Source: UBA6136 sp964386975
Lineage (GTDB): Bacteria; Pseudomonadota; Gammaproteobacteria; Methylococcales; Methylococcaceae
Length of the DNA: 64,000 nt
NCBI GenBank assembly: GCA_964386975.1
Contig: CAYLUS010000002.1
Span: forward strand, 62,001 to 126,000
Direction of reading: 5' to 3'
Each line of letters begins with the position of its first letter. Within the stretch, counting starts at the first letter, position 1. A program made the position numbers and the translations under genes. The notes under the pieces were generated by a model. The model ran no database searches, was not told the DNA's origin, and saw only the letters and a program-made list of their open reading frames with translations. Positions 1-9,049 of the stretch are shown piece after piece.

Positions 1-1
1 C

Positions 2-2194
2 GAAGTCACCATTACCCGGAACAATGGAGAAACAGCGAACCACAAAGTTAACGAACTGGTGAAACACCTCATGATCGCGATCGTCACAATCGTGGTCTTG
101 CTTGCTTTTGCCTTGGGGCCCAAGGAGGCCTTCATCGTGGCACTGGCCGTACCCATGACACTTGGAGTCACGCTTTTGTGTGACCTTGTCTTCGGCTACA
201 CCATCAATCGGGTCACCCTGTTCGCCCTCATTCTCTCTCTAGGACTTCTCGTCGACGACCCGATTGTGGATGTCGAAAACATTTTCCGGCACTTTCAACT
301 CCGCAAGGAGCCACCCCTAGACGCCGCTTTGACGGCTATCGAAGAAGTCAGACCACCCACCATCTTTGCAACGTTCACAGTGATCGTTTCGTTCCTGCCG
401 ATGTTTTACATTACCGGGATGATGGGGCCCTATATGGCCCCCATGGCCTTCAATGTGCCCGTTGCCATGCTGATGTCGCTGCTGGTTGCATTCACCGTGA
501 CACCTTGGGCCACTTACCACATTCTGAAAAGCGAATATGGAAAGGGTGCGCATGAGGATCCGCGTTCTTCCCGCCTTTGGCTTTTCTATGACAAGACACT
601 GAGGCCCATGCTGAGCGTACCCGGCAAAGCCCGTAATTTCCTGCTGCTGGTTTTAGTTGCATTTGTTCTCTCAGCTCTCCTCGCTGTCTTCAGGGTGGTT
701 CCCCTGAAACTCCTGCCCTTCGATAACAAAAATGAGCTAGGAATCGTCATTGACATGCCACGGGGCAGCTCTCTTGAAAAAACTGACGCTCTGGCGCAGG
801 ACTTGGGCATTTTCCTGTCGAGAGTCAATGAGGTGACTGACTTTGAAACCTATATAGGAGAAGCCTCCCCGATGGATTTCAACGGGATGGTGCGCCACTA
901 CTATCTCCGTAAGGAGCCCCATCAAGGCGAGATTCGGGTCAACCTTCTTCCGAAGGAAGAACGAAAGCAGCAATCCCATGAGATTGCCCTTAGGATCCGG
1001 CACGACGTAGAGCAAATCGCAATCGCGCACGGTGCAAAATTGAAGATCGTCGAAAGCCCTCCGGGCCCCCCGGTCCTCTCGACCTTCGTCGCCGAGGTCT
1101 ACGCCCCTCTGGATGCTTCCTATGGCGAACTGGCAGAGATCACACGCAAGGTCGGCGCGGAAATCAGCCTCATCAAGGGCATTGTGGACCTGGATGATTA
1201 TGTCGATGAACCCCAAAAAGTCCTCCATTTCAAGGTCGATCGACCCAAGGCTGCCGCACTTGGTGTCACGGTGGAAAGTATCGCTTATGCGTTCTCATCC
1301 GCACTTGGGGGCGCTGATGCAGGGGTGGTTCATGCCGAGGGGGAGCGTCAGCCGCTCGCGATCAAAGTTCAATTTGATCGGCCGAACCGCTCTAACCTTG
1401 AACAGCTAAAGTCCCTGCGGATTCGGTCCCGGGAAGGACATATGATCCCGCTGGCGGAACTGGGCACCCTAAGCGAGGAGAAGGCCGAGCAGACCATCTA
1501 CCACAAAAATCTCAAACGGTTGAACTATGTTACGGCGGAAATGGTAGGACGGGAGCCTGTTGAAGCGGTTCTTGATTGGAGCGATCTCACCAAAAAACTA
1601 CCACTGCCTGAGGGGTACTCCGTCGATCTAGCAGGTGAAGGTGAGTGGAAAATTACTGTTGATGTCTTCCGTGATCTGGGTCTGGCCTTTGGCGCCGCCC
1701 TGCTCATGATTTACGTCCTTTTGGTCGCCCAAACGGGTTCATTGGGAATGCCTCTAATCATCATGGTTGCCATCCCCTTGACCGTGATCGGAATCATGCC
1801 CGGTTTTTGGCTGCTGAACCTCTTATTCACGGACCCTGTAGAGGGCATCGATAATCCAATTCTCTTTACGGCTACCGCGATGATTGGAATGATCGCCCTT
1901 GCAGGAATTGTGGTCCGAAACTCGATCATTCTGATCGACTTCATCGAGCGGCTCAGAGCCCAAGGCGTTCCACTTGCAGAGGCGCTGATCGAAGCAGGAG
2001 CCACCCGTATGCGACCGATTTTCCTGACCGCCGGCGCCGCACTTTTCGGCTCATTCATCATCACTCTTGATCCAATTTTTTCTGGTCTTGCCTGGAGTTT
2101 CATCTTCGGGATTTTCGCCTCGACCGCGTTCTCTCTCTACGTGGTGCCGCTGGTCTATTTTCTGATTCACCGCGAAAAGACTTCTTCTTCATAA
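2..2194 (+). CDS. RND efflux permease (HAE1-like), 5' truncated by window edge
   Basis: C-terminal two thirds of an inner-membrane, proton-driven RND pump. The frame is open from base 2 and reads EVTITRNNGETANHKVNELV before the first GTG/ATG, which is the pre-TM2 segment of RND pumps, so the true start lies upstream and roughly 300 residues are missing. The TM4 motif GLLVDDPIVDVENIF keeps the Asp-Asp proton-relay pair. The TM10 region reads AGIVVRNSIILIDF, with Arg where AcrB has its relay Lys. Two periplasmic loops and a full C-terminal membrane bundle follow. It runs 21 bp upstream of a DUF2892 gene and then a sulfide:quinone oxidoreductase, probably in one transcript. The substrate cannot be told; an adaptor protein should lie upstream of the window. 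Confidence 0.93.
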   Translation, partial: EVTITRNNGETANHKVNELVKHLMIAIVTIVVLLAFALGPKEAFIVALAVPMTLGVTLLCDLVFGYTINRVTLFALILSLGLLVDDPIVDVENIFRHFQLRKEPPLDAALTAIEEVRPPTIFATFTVIVSFLPMFYITGMMGPYMAPMAFNVPVAMLMSLLVAFTVTPWATYHILKSEYGKGAHEDPRSSRLWLFYDKTLRPMLSVPGKARNFLLLVLVAFVLSALLAVFRVVPLKLLPFDNKNELGIVIDMPRGSSLEKTDALAQDLGIFLSRVNEVTDFETYIGEASPMDFNGMVRHYYLRKEPHQGEIRVNLLPKEERKQQSHEIALRIRHDVEQIAIAHGAKLKIVESPPGPPVLSTFVAEVYAPLDASYGELAEITRKVGAEISLIKGIVDLDDYVDEPQKVLHFKVDRPKAAALGVTVESIAYAFSSALGGADAGVVHAEGERQPLAIKVQFDRPNRSNLEQLKSLRIRSREGHMIPLAELGTLSEEKAEQTIYHKNLKRLNYVTAEMVGREPVEAVLDWSDLTKKLPLPEGYSVDLAGEGEWKITVDVFRDLGLAFGAALLMIYVLLVAQTGSLGMPLIIMVAIPLTVIGIMPGFWLLNLLFTDPVEGIDNPILFTATAMIGMIALAGIVVRNSIILIDFIERLRAQGVPLAEALIEAGATRMRPIFLTAGAALFGSFIITLDPIFSGLAWSFIFGIFASTAFSLYVVPLVYFLIHREKTSSS

Positions 2195-2215
2195 ACCTTA
2201 AGAGGCACCCAACCT

Positions 2216-2416
2216 ATGACGGCTGATCGAGTGGTCCGAATCGTTGCCGGTTTTTTTGTGCTGCTCTCCCTCGCTTTAGGCTGGGACAAGAGCCCCCTGT
2301 TTGAGAGCCCCAACTGGCTGTGGTTTACAGCGTTTGTGGGAGCCAACTTGCTTCAAAGCGGTTTTTCCCGGTTGTGCCCGCTTGAGATGATTCTAAAAAA
2401 ACTGGGCATGAAATGA
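2216..2416 (+). CDS. DUF2892 (YgaP-type) inner-membrane protein
   Basis: A 66-residue protein with two membrane helices, matching the DUF2892 family by its N-terminal VVRIVAG segment, the aromatic-rich second helix and the terminal CPLEMILKKLGMK with one cysteine. In YgaP this domain anchors a rhodanese to the membrane; stand-alone copies often sit beside sulfide- or persulfide-handling genes. Here it lies 21 bp after the RND permease and 66 bp before sqr, so a role linked to sulfide oxidation at the membrane is an inference from position. No catalytic residues other than the Cys are visible. Confidence 0.8.
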   Translation: MTADRVVRIVAGFFVLLSLALGWDKSPLFESPNWLWFTAFVGANLLQSGFSRLCPLEMILKKLGMK

Positions 2417-2428
2417 ACGGTACGTTCA
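2414..2428. promoter_or_regulatory. Inverted repeat, possible operator ahead of sqr
   Basis: TGAACG-GTA-CGTTCA, a perfect 6-bp inverted repeat starting at the stop codon of the DUF2892 gene and 55 bp upstream of the sulfide:quinone oxidoreductase start. The same arms, with a 5-base spacer, occur at 8601-8617 upstream of the PsiF-like gene. It could be an operator for a dimeric repressor. No binding protein can be assigned, and two copies in one window may be chance. Confidence 0.3.
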
Positions 2429-2482
2429 GTACCTCACTTTTAAAAAGATAGGGCCTGGCCCAAAACCCCGGAGGAAAACCTA

Positions 2483-3757
2483 ATGGCGAAGATCGTGATT
2501 GTCGGCGCAGGCATCGGGGGCATCCCGATGGCGTTTGAGATGAAAGAGAATGCCCGCAAAGAGGATGAGGTGGTCGTCATCGCCGATACCCCCACCTTCC
2601 ACTTTGTCCCATCCAACCCTTGGGTCGCCGTTAATTGGCGCAAGCCCTCTGATATCAAGGTCGAACTGGCGCCGGTCTTCAAGAAGAAAAAGATCACGTT
2701 CATTCAAAACAAGGTCGTCAAGTTCAAGCCTTCTGAAAATCAGGTCGAACTCGAGGACGGTAGCCATGTGGGCTATGACTACCTGATTATTGCCACAGGT
2801 CCCAAGCTTGCGTTCGAGGAAATCCCGGGACTGGGTCCCAAGGGTCATACCCAGTCCGTCTGCCATGTAGACCATGCCGGTGAGTCTGGCGAATTCTGGG
2901 ACGGATTTGTCAAGGATCCGGGCCCCATCATCATTGGTGCTGTTCAGGGTGCATCGTGTTTCGGCCCTGCTTATGAATACCTTTTTATCGCCGAAACCGA
3001 TCTTCGCAAAAGAGGGATTCGGGACAAGGTTAAGATCACCTATGTGACCTCAGAACCCTATATCGGCCATTTGGGCCTGGGTGGCGTTGGAGATACCAAG
3101 GGTCTCCTTGAAAGCGAACTCCGCAACAAGCACATCGACTGGATATGTAATGCCAAGGTCGACCGTGTCGAAGCCGGCATGATGTATGTCACTGAGGTCG
3201 ATGAGAACGGACAAGAGAAGAAAAAACATGAACTCCCCTTCAAGCACAGCATGATGCTGCCGGCTTTCAAGGGGGTTGATGGGCTCATGGGCGTTGAAGG
3301 TCTGGTCAATCCAAGGGGTTTTGTGCTGGTGGATGAACACCAGCGCAACCCGACCTTTAAGAATGTCTACTCCATCGGCGTCTCCATCGCCATCCCGCCT
3401 CTCAGCCAAACACCGGTACCCACGGGTACACCCAAGACCGGCTATATGATCGAATCCATGGTGACGGCGACCGCGCACAACATTCGAGAAGAGCTCGATG
3501 GCAAGCAACCCAGCCACAAGCCGACTTGGAATGCCCTTTGTCTGGCCGATTTCGGCGATTCGGGCGTTGCATTCCTTGCTATGCCACAGATTCCCCCAAG
3601 GAATGTCCAGTGGTCATCACAAGGCAAGTGGGTGCACTGGGCCAAGATTGCCTATGAAAAGTACTTCATCCGCAAGGTTCGCAAAGGAATCTCGGAGCCG
3701 GGCTACGAGAAGTACACATTGAAGATGATGGGCGTCATGCGCATCAAGAAAAGTTAG
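2483..3757 (+). CDS. sqr: Sulfide:quinone oxidoreductase-type flavoprotein
   Basis: A 424-residue FAD flavoprotein predicted to oxidise sulfide and pass electrons to membrane quinone. The N-terminus has the dinucleotide-binding motif GAGIGGIP (residues 8-15), and the second FAD contact IIATGP is near 102-107. Cysteines at 127 (SVCHVDH), 159 (GASCFGP) and 353 (ALCLADFG) match the three redox cysteines of the SQR family (128, 160 and 356 in the Acidithiobacillus enzyme); a fourth, Cys222, is extra. The basic, amphipathic C-terminal 40 residues fit peripheral membrane attachment. A strong GGAGG Shine-Dalgarno lies at 2470-2474. A flavocytochrome c subunit or NDH-2 is less likely because of the cysteines. 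A factor-independent terminator follows. Confidence 0.85.
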   Translation: MAKIVIVGAGIGGIPMAFEMKENARKEDEVVVIADTPTFHFVPSNPWVAVNWRKPSDIKVELAPVFKKKKITFIQNKVVKFKPSENQVELEDGSHVGYDYLIIATGPKLAFEEIPGLGPKGHTQSVCHVDHAGESGEFWDGFVKDPGPIIIGAVQGASCFGPAYEYLFIAETDLRKRGIRDKVKITYVTSEPYIGHLGLGGVGDTKGLLESELRNKHIDWICNAKVDRVEAGMMYVTEVDENGQEKKKHELPFKHSMMLPAFKGVDGLMGVEGLVNPRGFVLVDEHQRNPTFKNVYSIGVSIAIPPLSQTPVPTGTPKTGYMIESMVTATAHNIREELDGKQPSHKPTWNALCLADFGDSGVAFLAMPQIPPRNVQWSSQGKWVHWAKIAYEKYFIRKVRKGISEPGYEKYTLKMMGVMRIKKS

Positions 3758-3787
3758 CCCGCTCACCCTCGGATTTCTCCCCCTGAG

Positions 3788-3816
3788 CCTCCCCGTAAAG
3801 ACGGGGAGGTTTTTTT
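3788..3816 (+). terminator. Rho-independent terminator after sqr
   Basis: A 9-bp perfect stem (CCTCCCCGT / ACGGGGAGG) with the tetraloop AAAG is followed by seven T residues, 31 bp after the sqr stop. It ends the RND-DUF2892-sqr unit before the convergent aspS gene. The minus strand has no T-tract after the stem, so it acts in one direction. Confidence 0.9.
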
Positions 3817-3861
3817 CAGGGCCGCTCGTCACCTTTAGGCGGGACAGCTGCCCGCCCAGAC

Positions 3862-5646
3862 TTATTCCTTCGCGGCCTCAGGCGGCTTCCTCAGGCGGAT
3901 CCCGAGTTCGCGCAACTGATGATCCGTGACTTCAGCGGGTGCATCGATCATCGGACACCAGGCCGACTGGGTCTTGGGGAATGCCATCACTTCCCGAATG
4001 GAATTCGCCCCGCTCATCAGCATGACCAGACGGTCCATGCCAAAGGCAATGCCGCCATGAGGCGGTGCCCCATATTTGAGCGCATTGAGCAGGAATCCGA
4101 ATTTCTGTTGCGCCTCTTCATCCCCAATCCCCAATAGCTTGAAGACCTGATCCTGCATCTCGGTCTGATGGATACGCACCGAGCCACCGCCGATTTCGGT
4201 CCCGTTGAGTACCATGTCATAGGCTCTTGAGATCGCTGCTCCCGGATCCGCCTTCAGCGTCTCCAGGCTGCACTTGGGCGCCGTAAAGGGATGATGCAGC
4301 GCAAACCAGCGCTTGTCGCCCTCATCCCATTCGAACATGGGGAAATCAACCACCCACAGAGGTGCCCAGGCCCCCTCAGAAAGATGGCGATCCTGCCCCA
4401 CCTTGATCCGCAGTGCTCCCATCGATTCATTGACGATCTTGGCTTTATCGGCTCCGAAGAAGACAAGGTCACCGGTTTCGGCACCCACCCGGTCCAGAAT
4501 CGCGAGAACCGCAGGCTCAGGAATGAACTTGATGATCGGCGATTGCAGTCCCTCAATTCCCTTGGCCCGGTCAACGACTTTGATATAGGCCAGTCCCTTG
4601 GCGCCATAGATGCCAACGAATTGCGTCAGATCATCGATTTCCTTGCGTGACATCTCACCGCCGTTAGGGACCCGTAGCGCAACGACACGGCCTTGCGGAT
4701 CCTTTGCAGGTCCTGCAAAGACCTTGAATTCCACTTCGCTCAGGAGATCAGCGATATCAACCAGTTCAAGGGGGATGCGGAGATCCGGTTTGTCGGAGCC
4801 AAAGCGGCGCATGGCCTCCGCATAGGTCAGTCGTGGAAAGGGATTGGGAAGATCAATACCGAGCGCCTTAGTGAACAGATCACGAATCATTTCTTCCATG
4901 AGATCCGTAATCGCCTGCTCATCCATGAAGGAGGTTTCGATATCGAGCTGGGTGAATTCCGGCTGGCGATCTGCCCGCAGATCCTCATCACGGAAACAAC
5001 GAACCACCTGATAATAGCGATCCATGCCCGAAATCATCAGCAACTGCTTGTAGAGTTGGGGCGATTGCGGCAAGGCAAAAAAATGGTTGGGATGGGTCCG
5101 GCTTGGCACCAGATAGTCGCGCGCGCCCTCGGGTGTTGCTTTGGTCAGGAATGGCGTCTCGATTTCATAGAAGCCGTTATCGTCCATGAAATTGCGCAAA
5201 TGGCGGGTGATATCCCGTCTCAGACGCATGCGCTGCTGCATCAGCGGGCGACGTAAATCGATGTAGCGGTAACGGAGCCGCGTCTCCTCGCTGACCTCGA
5301 CCTCGCTCTCCAGCGGGAAGGGAGGGGTTTCGGATCGATTAAGGATTTCCAGTGAGGTCGCCAGAACCTCCACCTTGCCGCTGGCCAAACCCGGATTCTC
5401 GGTTCCCGCAGGCCGACCTCTGACCTTGCCGTGGATCTTGAGCACGAACTCGCTGCGAACGGTCTCCGCCCATTGGAAGGCGTCTTTGTAATCGGGATCA
5501 AAGACTACCTGAACCAAACCTTCTCGATCCCTGAGATCGATGAAAATGACCCCACCATGATCCCGGCGGCGATGGACCCAGCCGCAAAGATCCACTTCCT
5601 GATTCAGAAGACTTTCCGTGACTTCTCCGCAACGGTGACTACGCAT
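3862..5646 (-). CDS. aspS: Aspartyl-tRNA synthetase
   Basis: Class II aminoacyl-tRNA synthetase charging tRNA-Asp in the cytoplasm. Its 594 residues match the long bacterial type, close to the E. coli length. An N-terminal OB-fold anticodon-binding domain (CGWVHRRRDHGGVIFIDLRD, about 21-40) is followed by the catalytic core with motif 2 (YYQVVRCFRDEDLRADRQPE) and the C-terminal motif 3 (GIAFGMDRLVMLMSG); the bacterial GAD insert lies between. It starts at ATG 5646, is transcribed alone and is divergent from polA. Whether it is discriminating cannot be settled by eye. Confidence 0.98.
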   Translation of the reverse strand: MRSHRCGEVTESLLNQEVDLCGWVHRRRDHGGVIFIDLRDREGLVQVVFDPDYKDAFQWAETVRSEFVLKIHGKVRGRPAGTENPGLASGKVEVLATSLEILNRSETPPFPLESEVEVSEETRLRYRYIDLRRPLMQQRMRLRRDITRHLRNFMDDNGFYEIETPFLTKATPEGARDYLVPSRTHPNHFFALPQSPQLYKQLLMISGMDRYYQVVRCFRDEDLRADRQPEFTQLDIETSFMDEQAITDLMEEMIRDLFTKALGIDLPNPFPRLTYAEAMRRFGSDKPDLRIPLELVDIADLLSEVEFKVFAGPAKDPQGRVVALRVPNGGEMSRKEIDDLTQFVGIYGAKGLAYIKVVDRAKGIEGLQSPIIKFIPEPAVLAILDRVGAETGDLVFFGADKAKIVNESMGALRIKVGQDRHLSEGAWAPLWVVDFPMFEWDEGDKRWFALHHPFTAPKCSLETLKADPGAAISRAYDMVLNGTEIGGGSVRIHQTEMQDQVFKLLGIGDEEAQQKFGFLLNALKYGAPPHGGIAFGMDRLVMLMSGANSIREVMAFPKTQSAWCPMIDAPAEVTDHQLRELGIRLRKPPEAAKE

Positions 5647-5760
5647 TTTTGTTCCAGGCGGGTAAAAAAACCTCTAATTTTAAGGATTTGAAGGGGGTGA
5701 TACAAGTGCGAAAGACCTTTCCCTCTGGTCTGGAAGGCACTGCGGAGGGCCACTGATAGA

Positions 5761-8529
5761 ATGCCGTTATCTTCCGACGAAAAAAGAACTATGAAAGAGG
5801 ACACCGCTCCCAAACTGGTGCTCGTCGATGGCTCCTCCTTCCTTTACCGAGCCTTCCACGCCCTCCCCCCCCTCACCAATTCCCGTGGCGAACCGACCGG
5901 CGCGGTTCTGGGTGTGGCCAACATGCTTCGCAAACTTGTTGCTGCGCATCAAACGCCGCATGTGGGCGTGGTATTTGACGCGCCAGGCAAAACCTTCAGG
6001 GACGAACTGTTTACCGGCTACAAATCGCACCGACCGCCGATGCCCGATGACCTGCGCGCTCAGATCGAGCCCCTCTATGGCATCGTCAGGGCACTGGGAT
6101 TTCCCCTCCTTGTGGAAAAGGGCGTGGAAGCCGACGATGTGATTGGAACGCTGGCGGTGCGTGCGGCAAGGGCGGGATTCCAAGTCGTCATCTCCACCGG
6201 CGACAAGGACATGGCACAACTGGTGTGTGACCAGATCCGGCTTGAGAACACCATGTTCAACAGTCAGCTGGATCGCCAGGGCGTTATCGATAAATTCGGC
6301 ATTGCCCCCGAGCAAATTGTCGATTACCTGGCTCTGGTCGGAGACACCTCCGACAATATTCCAGGCATACCCAAGGTCGGTCCGAAAACGGCCGCCAAAT
6401 GGCTCCAAACCTATGGATCGGCCGCTGAACTGATCTTGCGAGCGGACGAAATCAGCGGCAAGGTGGGGGAATCCCTGCGCGAACACCTGGAGCAGATCCC
6501 GCTTTCTCAAACGCTGGCCACCATACGCTGCGATCTCGATCTTGCCCTTGAAGTGACTGATCTGACCGTCGCCCCGCCCGACACCGTCACGCTTCGCGAA
6601 TGGCTCACCCGGATGGAGTTCAATGCGTGGCTCAAACAGTTGGGCGAGGAAGCTACCGCACCGAACACAGCAACGCCCGCTGCAGGGCCCTCGGACAGCG
6701 CATTAAGACAGCCTGCAAGCCCTCGGCGCTATGAGACCGTCCTCGAAGAAACCCAACTTCAAAGGTGGCTGGAGCGACTCAAATCCGCTGATCTCTTCGC
6801 CTTTGATACAGAAACAGATAGCCTCGACTACATGGGCGCCAATATCGTTGGAGTTTCTTTTGCAATTGAACCCCATGAGGCGGCTTATGTTCCATTGAGA
6901 CATTCTTACACCGGGGTCCCCCAGCAATTATCGGCAGACAGGGTCCTTGAGCTCCTGAGACCCATTCTTGAAGATCCGAACCGCTTCAAGATCGGCCAGA
7001 ATCTCAAATACGATGCGCATGTGCTAAGCAATGCGGGCATCACCCTCAAAGGCATACGTTTTGACACCATGCTTGAGTCCTACACCCTCGACAGCACCGG
7101 CAGCCGGCATGATATGGATTCGCTGGCAAACCACTACCTGTCTGAAAAAACGCAAAGCTATGAGGATTTGACCGGCAAGGGCGTCAAGCAAATCCCCTTT
7201 GCCGAGGTGCCGATCGAGGCGGCCAGCTATTATGCGGCCGAGGACGCCGATATCACCTTGAGGCTGCACCATGCGATCTGGCCAAAGATCGAGCGCGAAG
7301 CTGGACTTTGCCGCATCTTTGAACGCCTTGAAATGCCCCTCGTTGACATCCTCAAACGGATCGAGCGAACCGGGGTCTGCATCGATGTCGCTTTGCTGGA
7401 GCAGCACAGTCAGTATCTGGCAGAGCGAATGGGCGTGCTTGAGGCCGAGGCCATTGAAACCGCCGGAATGCCGTTCAACCTCGGATCCCCGAAGCAAATC
7501 CAGGCCATCTTATTTGAGCAACAGAAACTCCCGATACTCAAGCGCACACCCAAGGGCCAGCCCTCAACTGATGAATCCGTTCTTGCAGAGCTTGCCGAGG
7601 ACTATCCGCTGCCGCGGCTTATTCTTGAGCACCGCTCGCTCTCAAAGCTCAAATCGACCTACACGGAAAAATTACCGCAACAGGTCAATCCGCGGACCGG
7701 GCGGGTCCATACCTCTTACCATCAGGCCGTAGCTGCAACCGGACGGCTGTCGTCCTCCGATCCAAACCTCCAGAACATTCCGATTCGGACCCCAGAGGGT
7801 CGCCGTATCCGCCAAGCCTTCGTGGCCCCGGAGGGCCAGCTGATACTCGCGGCCGACTATTCGCAGATCGAACTTCGAATCATGGCGCACTTCTCCGAGG
7901 ATCCTCACCTCTGTGCCGCTTTTGCCCGAGGAAGCGATGTTCACCGACACACCGCCGCCGAAGTGTTCGGCATCACACCGGATCACGTCACAGCCGATCA
8001 GCGACGCTCGGCCAAGGCCATCAACTTCGGGCTCATCTATGGTATGTCCGCCTTTGGCCTCGCCAAGCAACTCGGGATTGAAAGAGGCCTTGCACAGGCC
8101 TACATCGATGCCTACTTTGCCCGCTACCCTGGTGTCAAAGCCTTCATGGATCGGGTGCGCGAGGACGCCAAGGCAAAGGGTTATGTGGAAACCTTGATGG
8201 GCCGGCGCCTCCATGTTCCGGACATCCACTCCTCAAACGGCCAACGGCGACAGTATGCAGAAAGAGCCGCAATCAATGCCCCAATGCAGGGGACGGCAGC
8301 CGACATCATCAAGGCGGCCATGATTGAGGTGGACCGGTGGATCGAGAGAGAAAAGCCACCGATCCGCATGATCATGCAAGTGCATGACGAACTGGTATTT
8401 GAGAGCCGGGAAGACTTTGCAAAGGAAGCCAGCGCCGGCATTAAAGAAATCATGTCTGGCGCGGCAGCCCTGAATGTGCCTCTGGTTGTCGAGGTTGGCA
8501 TAGGTAAAAACTGGGACGAGGCACACTGA
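5761..8529 (+). CDS. polA: DNA polymerase I
   Basis: A 922-residue repair and Okazaki-fragment polymerase with three domains. The N-terminal 5'-3' nuclease (VDGSSFLYRAFHAL) covers about 1-300, the 3'-5' exonuclease about 330-520, and the polymerase the remainder. The proofreading motif FAFDTETDSLDY is intact (Asp349, Glu351), unlike the dead exonuclease of many polA genes. Polymerase motifs A (ADYSQIELRIMAHFS), B (RRSAKAINFGLIYG) and C (MQVHDELVFE) are all present. Start is ATG 5761 with GGAGG 12 bp upstream; ATG 5791 (MKEDTAPKLVLVDG) fits homologues as well and is possible. It is divergent from aspS. Confidence 0.97.
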   Translation: MPLSSDEKRTMKEDTAPKLVLVDGSSFLYRAFHALPPLTNSRGEPTGAVLGVANMLRKLVAAHQTPHVGVVFDAPGKTFRDELFTGYKSHRPPMPDDLRAQIEPLYGIVRALGFPLLVEKGVEADDVIGTLAVRAARAGFQVVISTGDKDMAQLVCDQIRLENTMFNSQLDRQGVIDKFGIAPEQIVDYLALVGDTSDNIPGIPKVGPKTAAKWLQTYGSAAELILRADEISGKVGESLREHLEQIPLSQTLATIRCDLDLALEVTDLTVAPPDTVTLREWLTRMEFNAWLKQLGEEATAPNTATPAAGPSDSALRQPASPRRYETVLEETQLQRWLERLKSADLFAFDTETDSLDYMGANIVGVSFAIEPHEAAYVPLRHSYTGVPQQLSADRVLELLRPILEDPNRFKIGQNLKYDAHVLSNAGITLKGIRFDTMLESYTLDSTGSRHDMDSLANHYLSEKTQSYEDLTGKGVKQIPFAEVPIEAASYYAAEDADITLRLHHAIWPKIEREAGLCRIFERLEMPLVDILKRIERTGVCIDVALLEQHSQYLAERMGVLEAEAIETAGMPFNLGSPKQIQAILFEQQKLPILKRTPKGQPSTDESVLAELAEDYPLPRLILEHRSLSKLKSTYTEKLPQQVNPRTGRVHTSYHQAVAATGRLSSSDPNLQNIPIRTPEGRRIRQAFVAPEGQLILAADYSQIELRIMAHFSEDPHLCAAFARGSDVHRHTAAEVFGITPDHVTADQRRSAKAINFGLIYGMSAFGLAKQLGIERGLAQAYIDAYFARYPGVKAFMDRVREDAKAKGYVETLMGRRLHVPDIHSSNGQRRQYAERAAINAPMQGTAADIIKAAMIEVDRWIEREKPPIRMIMQVHDELVFESREDFAKEASAGIKEIMSGAAALNVPLVVEVGIGKNWDEAH

Positions 8530-8600
8530 TCCGTGACCTTCAGGGCAAGCGGCTTGATCCTGGAGGACACCTTACTCGGAGCCTGAGTGCCCTGCTATCA

Positions 8601-8617
8601 TGAACGTAGTACGTTCA
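8601..8617. promoter_or_regulatory. Inverted repeat upstream of the PsiF-like gene
   Basis: TGAACGTA-G-TACGTTCA is a perfect 8-bp inverted repeat around one base, ending 22 bp before ATG 8639. Its outer arms equal those of the repeat at 2414-2428. The position suits a repressor site overlapping the transcription start. It also argues against translation starting at ATG 8600, which would place the palindrome inside the coding region. Confidence 0.35.
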
Positions 8618-8638
8618 CCGAAGCCAAACTCTCCTTCA

Positions 8639-8932
8639 ATGCAAAACAAGATCCTGCTCCTCCTTGCAATGCTCATAGTCACCCCGACGATGGGCGCAGC
8701 ACAGACATCAAAACAGGAGAAGGCCCGCATCTGTCAGTCGGATCCCCTGGCCAAGAAACTGAAGGGGGAAGCGCGCCGCGGATTCATTGAGGAATGCATG
8801 GCTGAGCCACTGGACAGTGAACTCACCCCCCAGCAAAGAAAATCCAAGGCCTGCAACCAAAAAGCCACCGACCAGGGGCTGAGGGGCGACAACCGCAAAG
8901 GCTTCATCGCCAAATGCCTTGCTGGCCAATGA
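8639..8932 (+). CDS. PsiF-like small exported protein with two repeats
   Basis: A 97-residue secreted protein with signal peptide MQNKILLLLAMLIVTPTMGA and then two copies of the PsiF repeat, each shaped as a Cys, a short gap, a basic Gly-x-x-Arg-x-x-Phe core and a Cys: ICQSDPLAKKLKGEARRGF with EECM, then ACNQKATDQGLRGDNRKGF with AKCL. PsiF of E. coli is phosphate-starvation induced and its function is unknown. The paired cysteines suggest periplasmic disulfides. I chose ATG 8639 because it begins directly with the signal peptide and lies after the palindrome; ATG 8600 is in frame and would add 13 residues. It stands alone between polA and prfC. Confidence 0.8.
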   Translation: MQNKILLLLAMLIVTPTMGAAQTSKQEKARICQSDPLAKKLKGEARRGFIEECMAEPLDSELTPQQRKSKACNQKATDQGLRGDNRKGFIAKCLAGQ

Positions 8933-9049
8933 ACCGGCATGGATGATCCAGTGGGGGCTTTGGGTTCAAGAGGTGCTGGAGGGTAGCAACCCTGTTGCCT
9001 GACCCTCCTGACACACGCAGCATCAGGCCGTCATGACCTTCCCTTGATG

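Noticed and set aside
1..58. Treating the RND gene as complete from GTG 59
   Set aside because: The frame is open to base 2 with family sequence before the GTG, so the gene is cut by the window edge.
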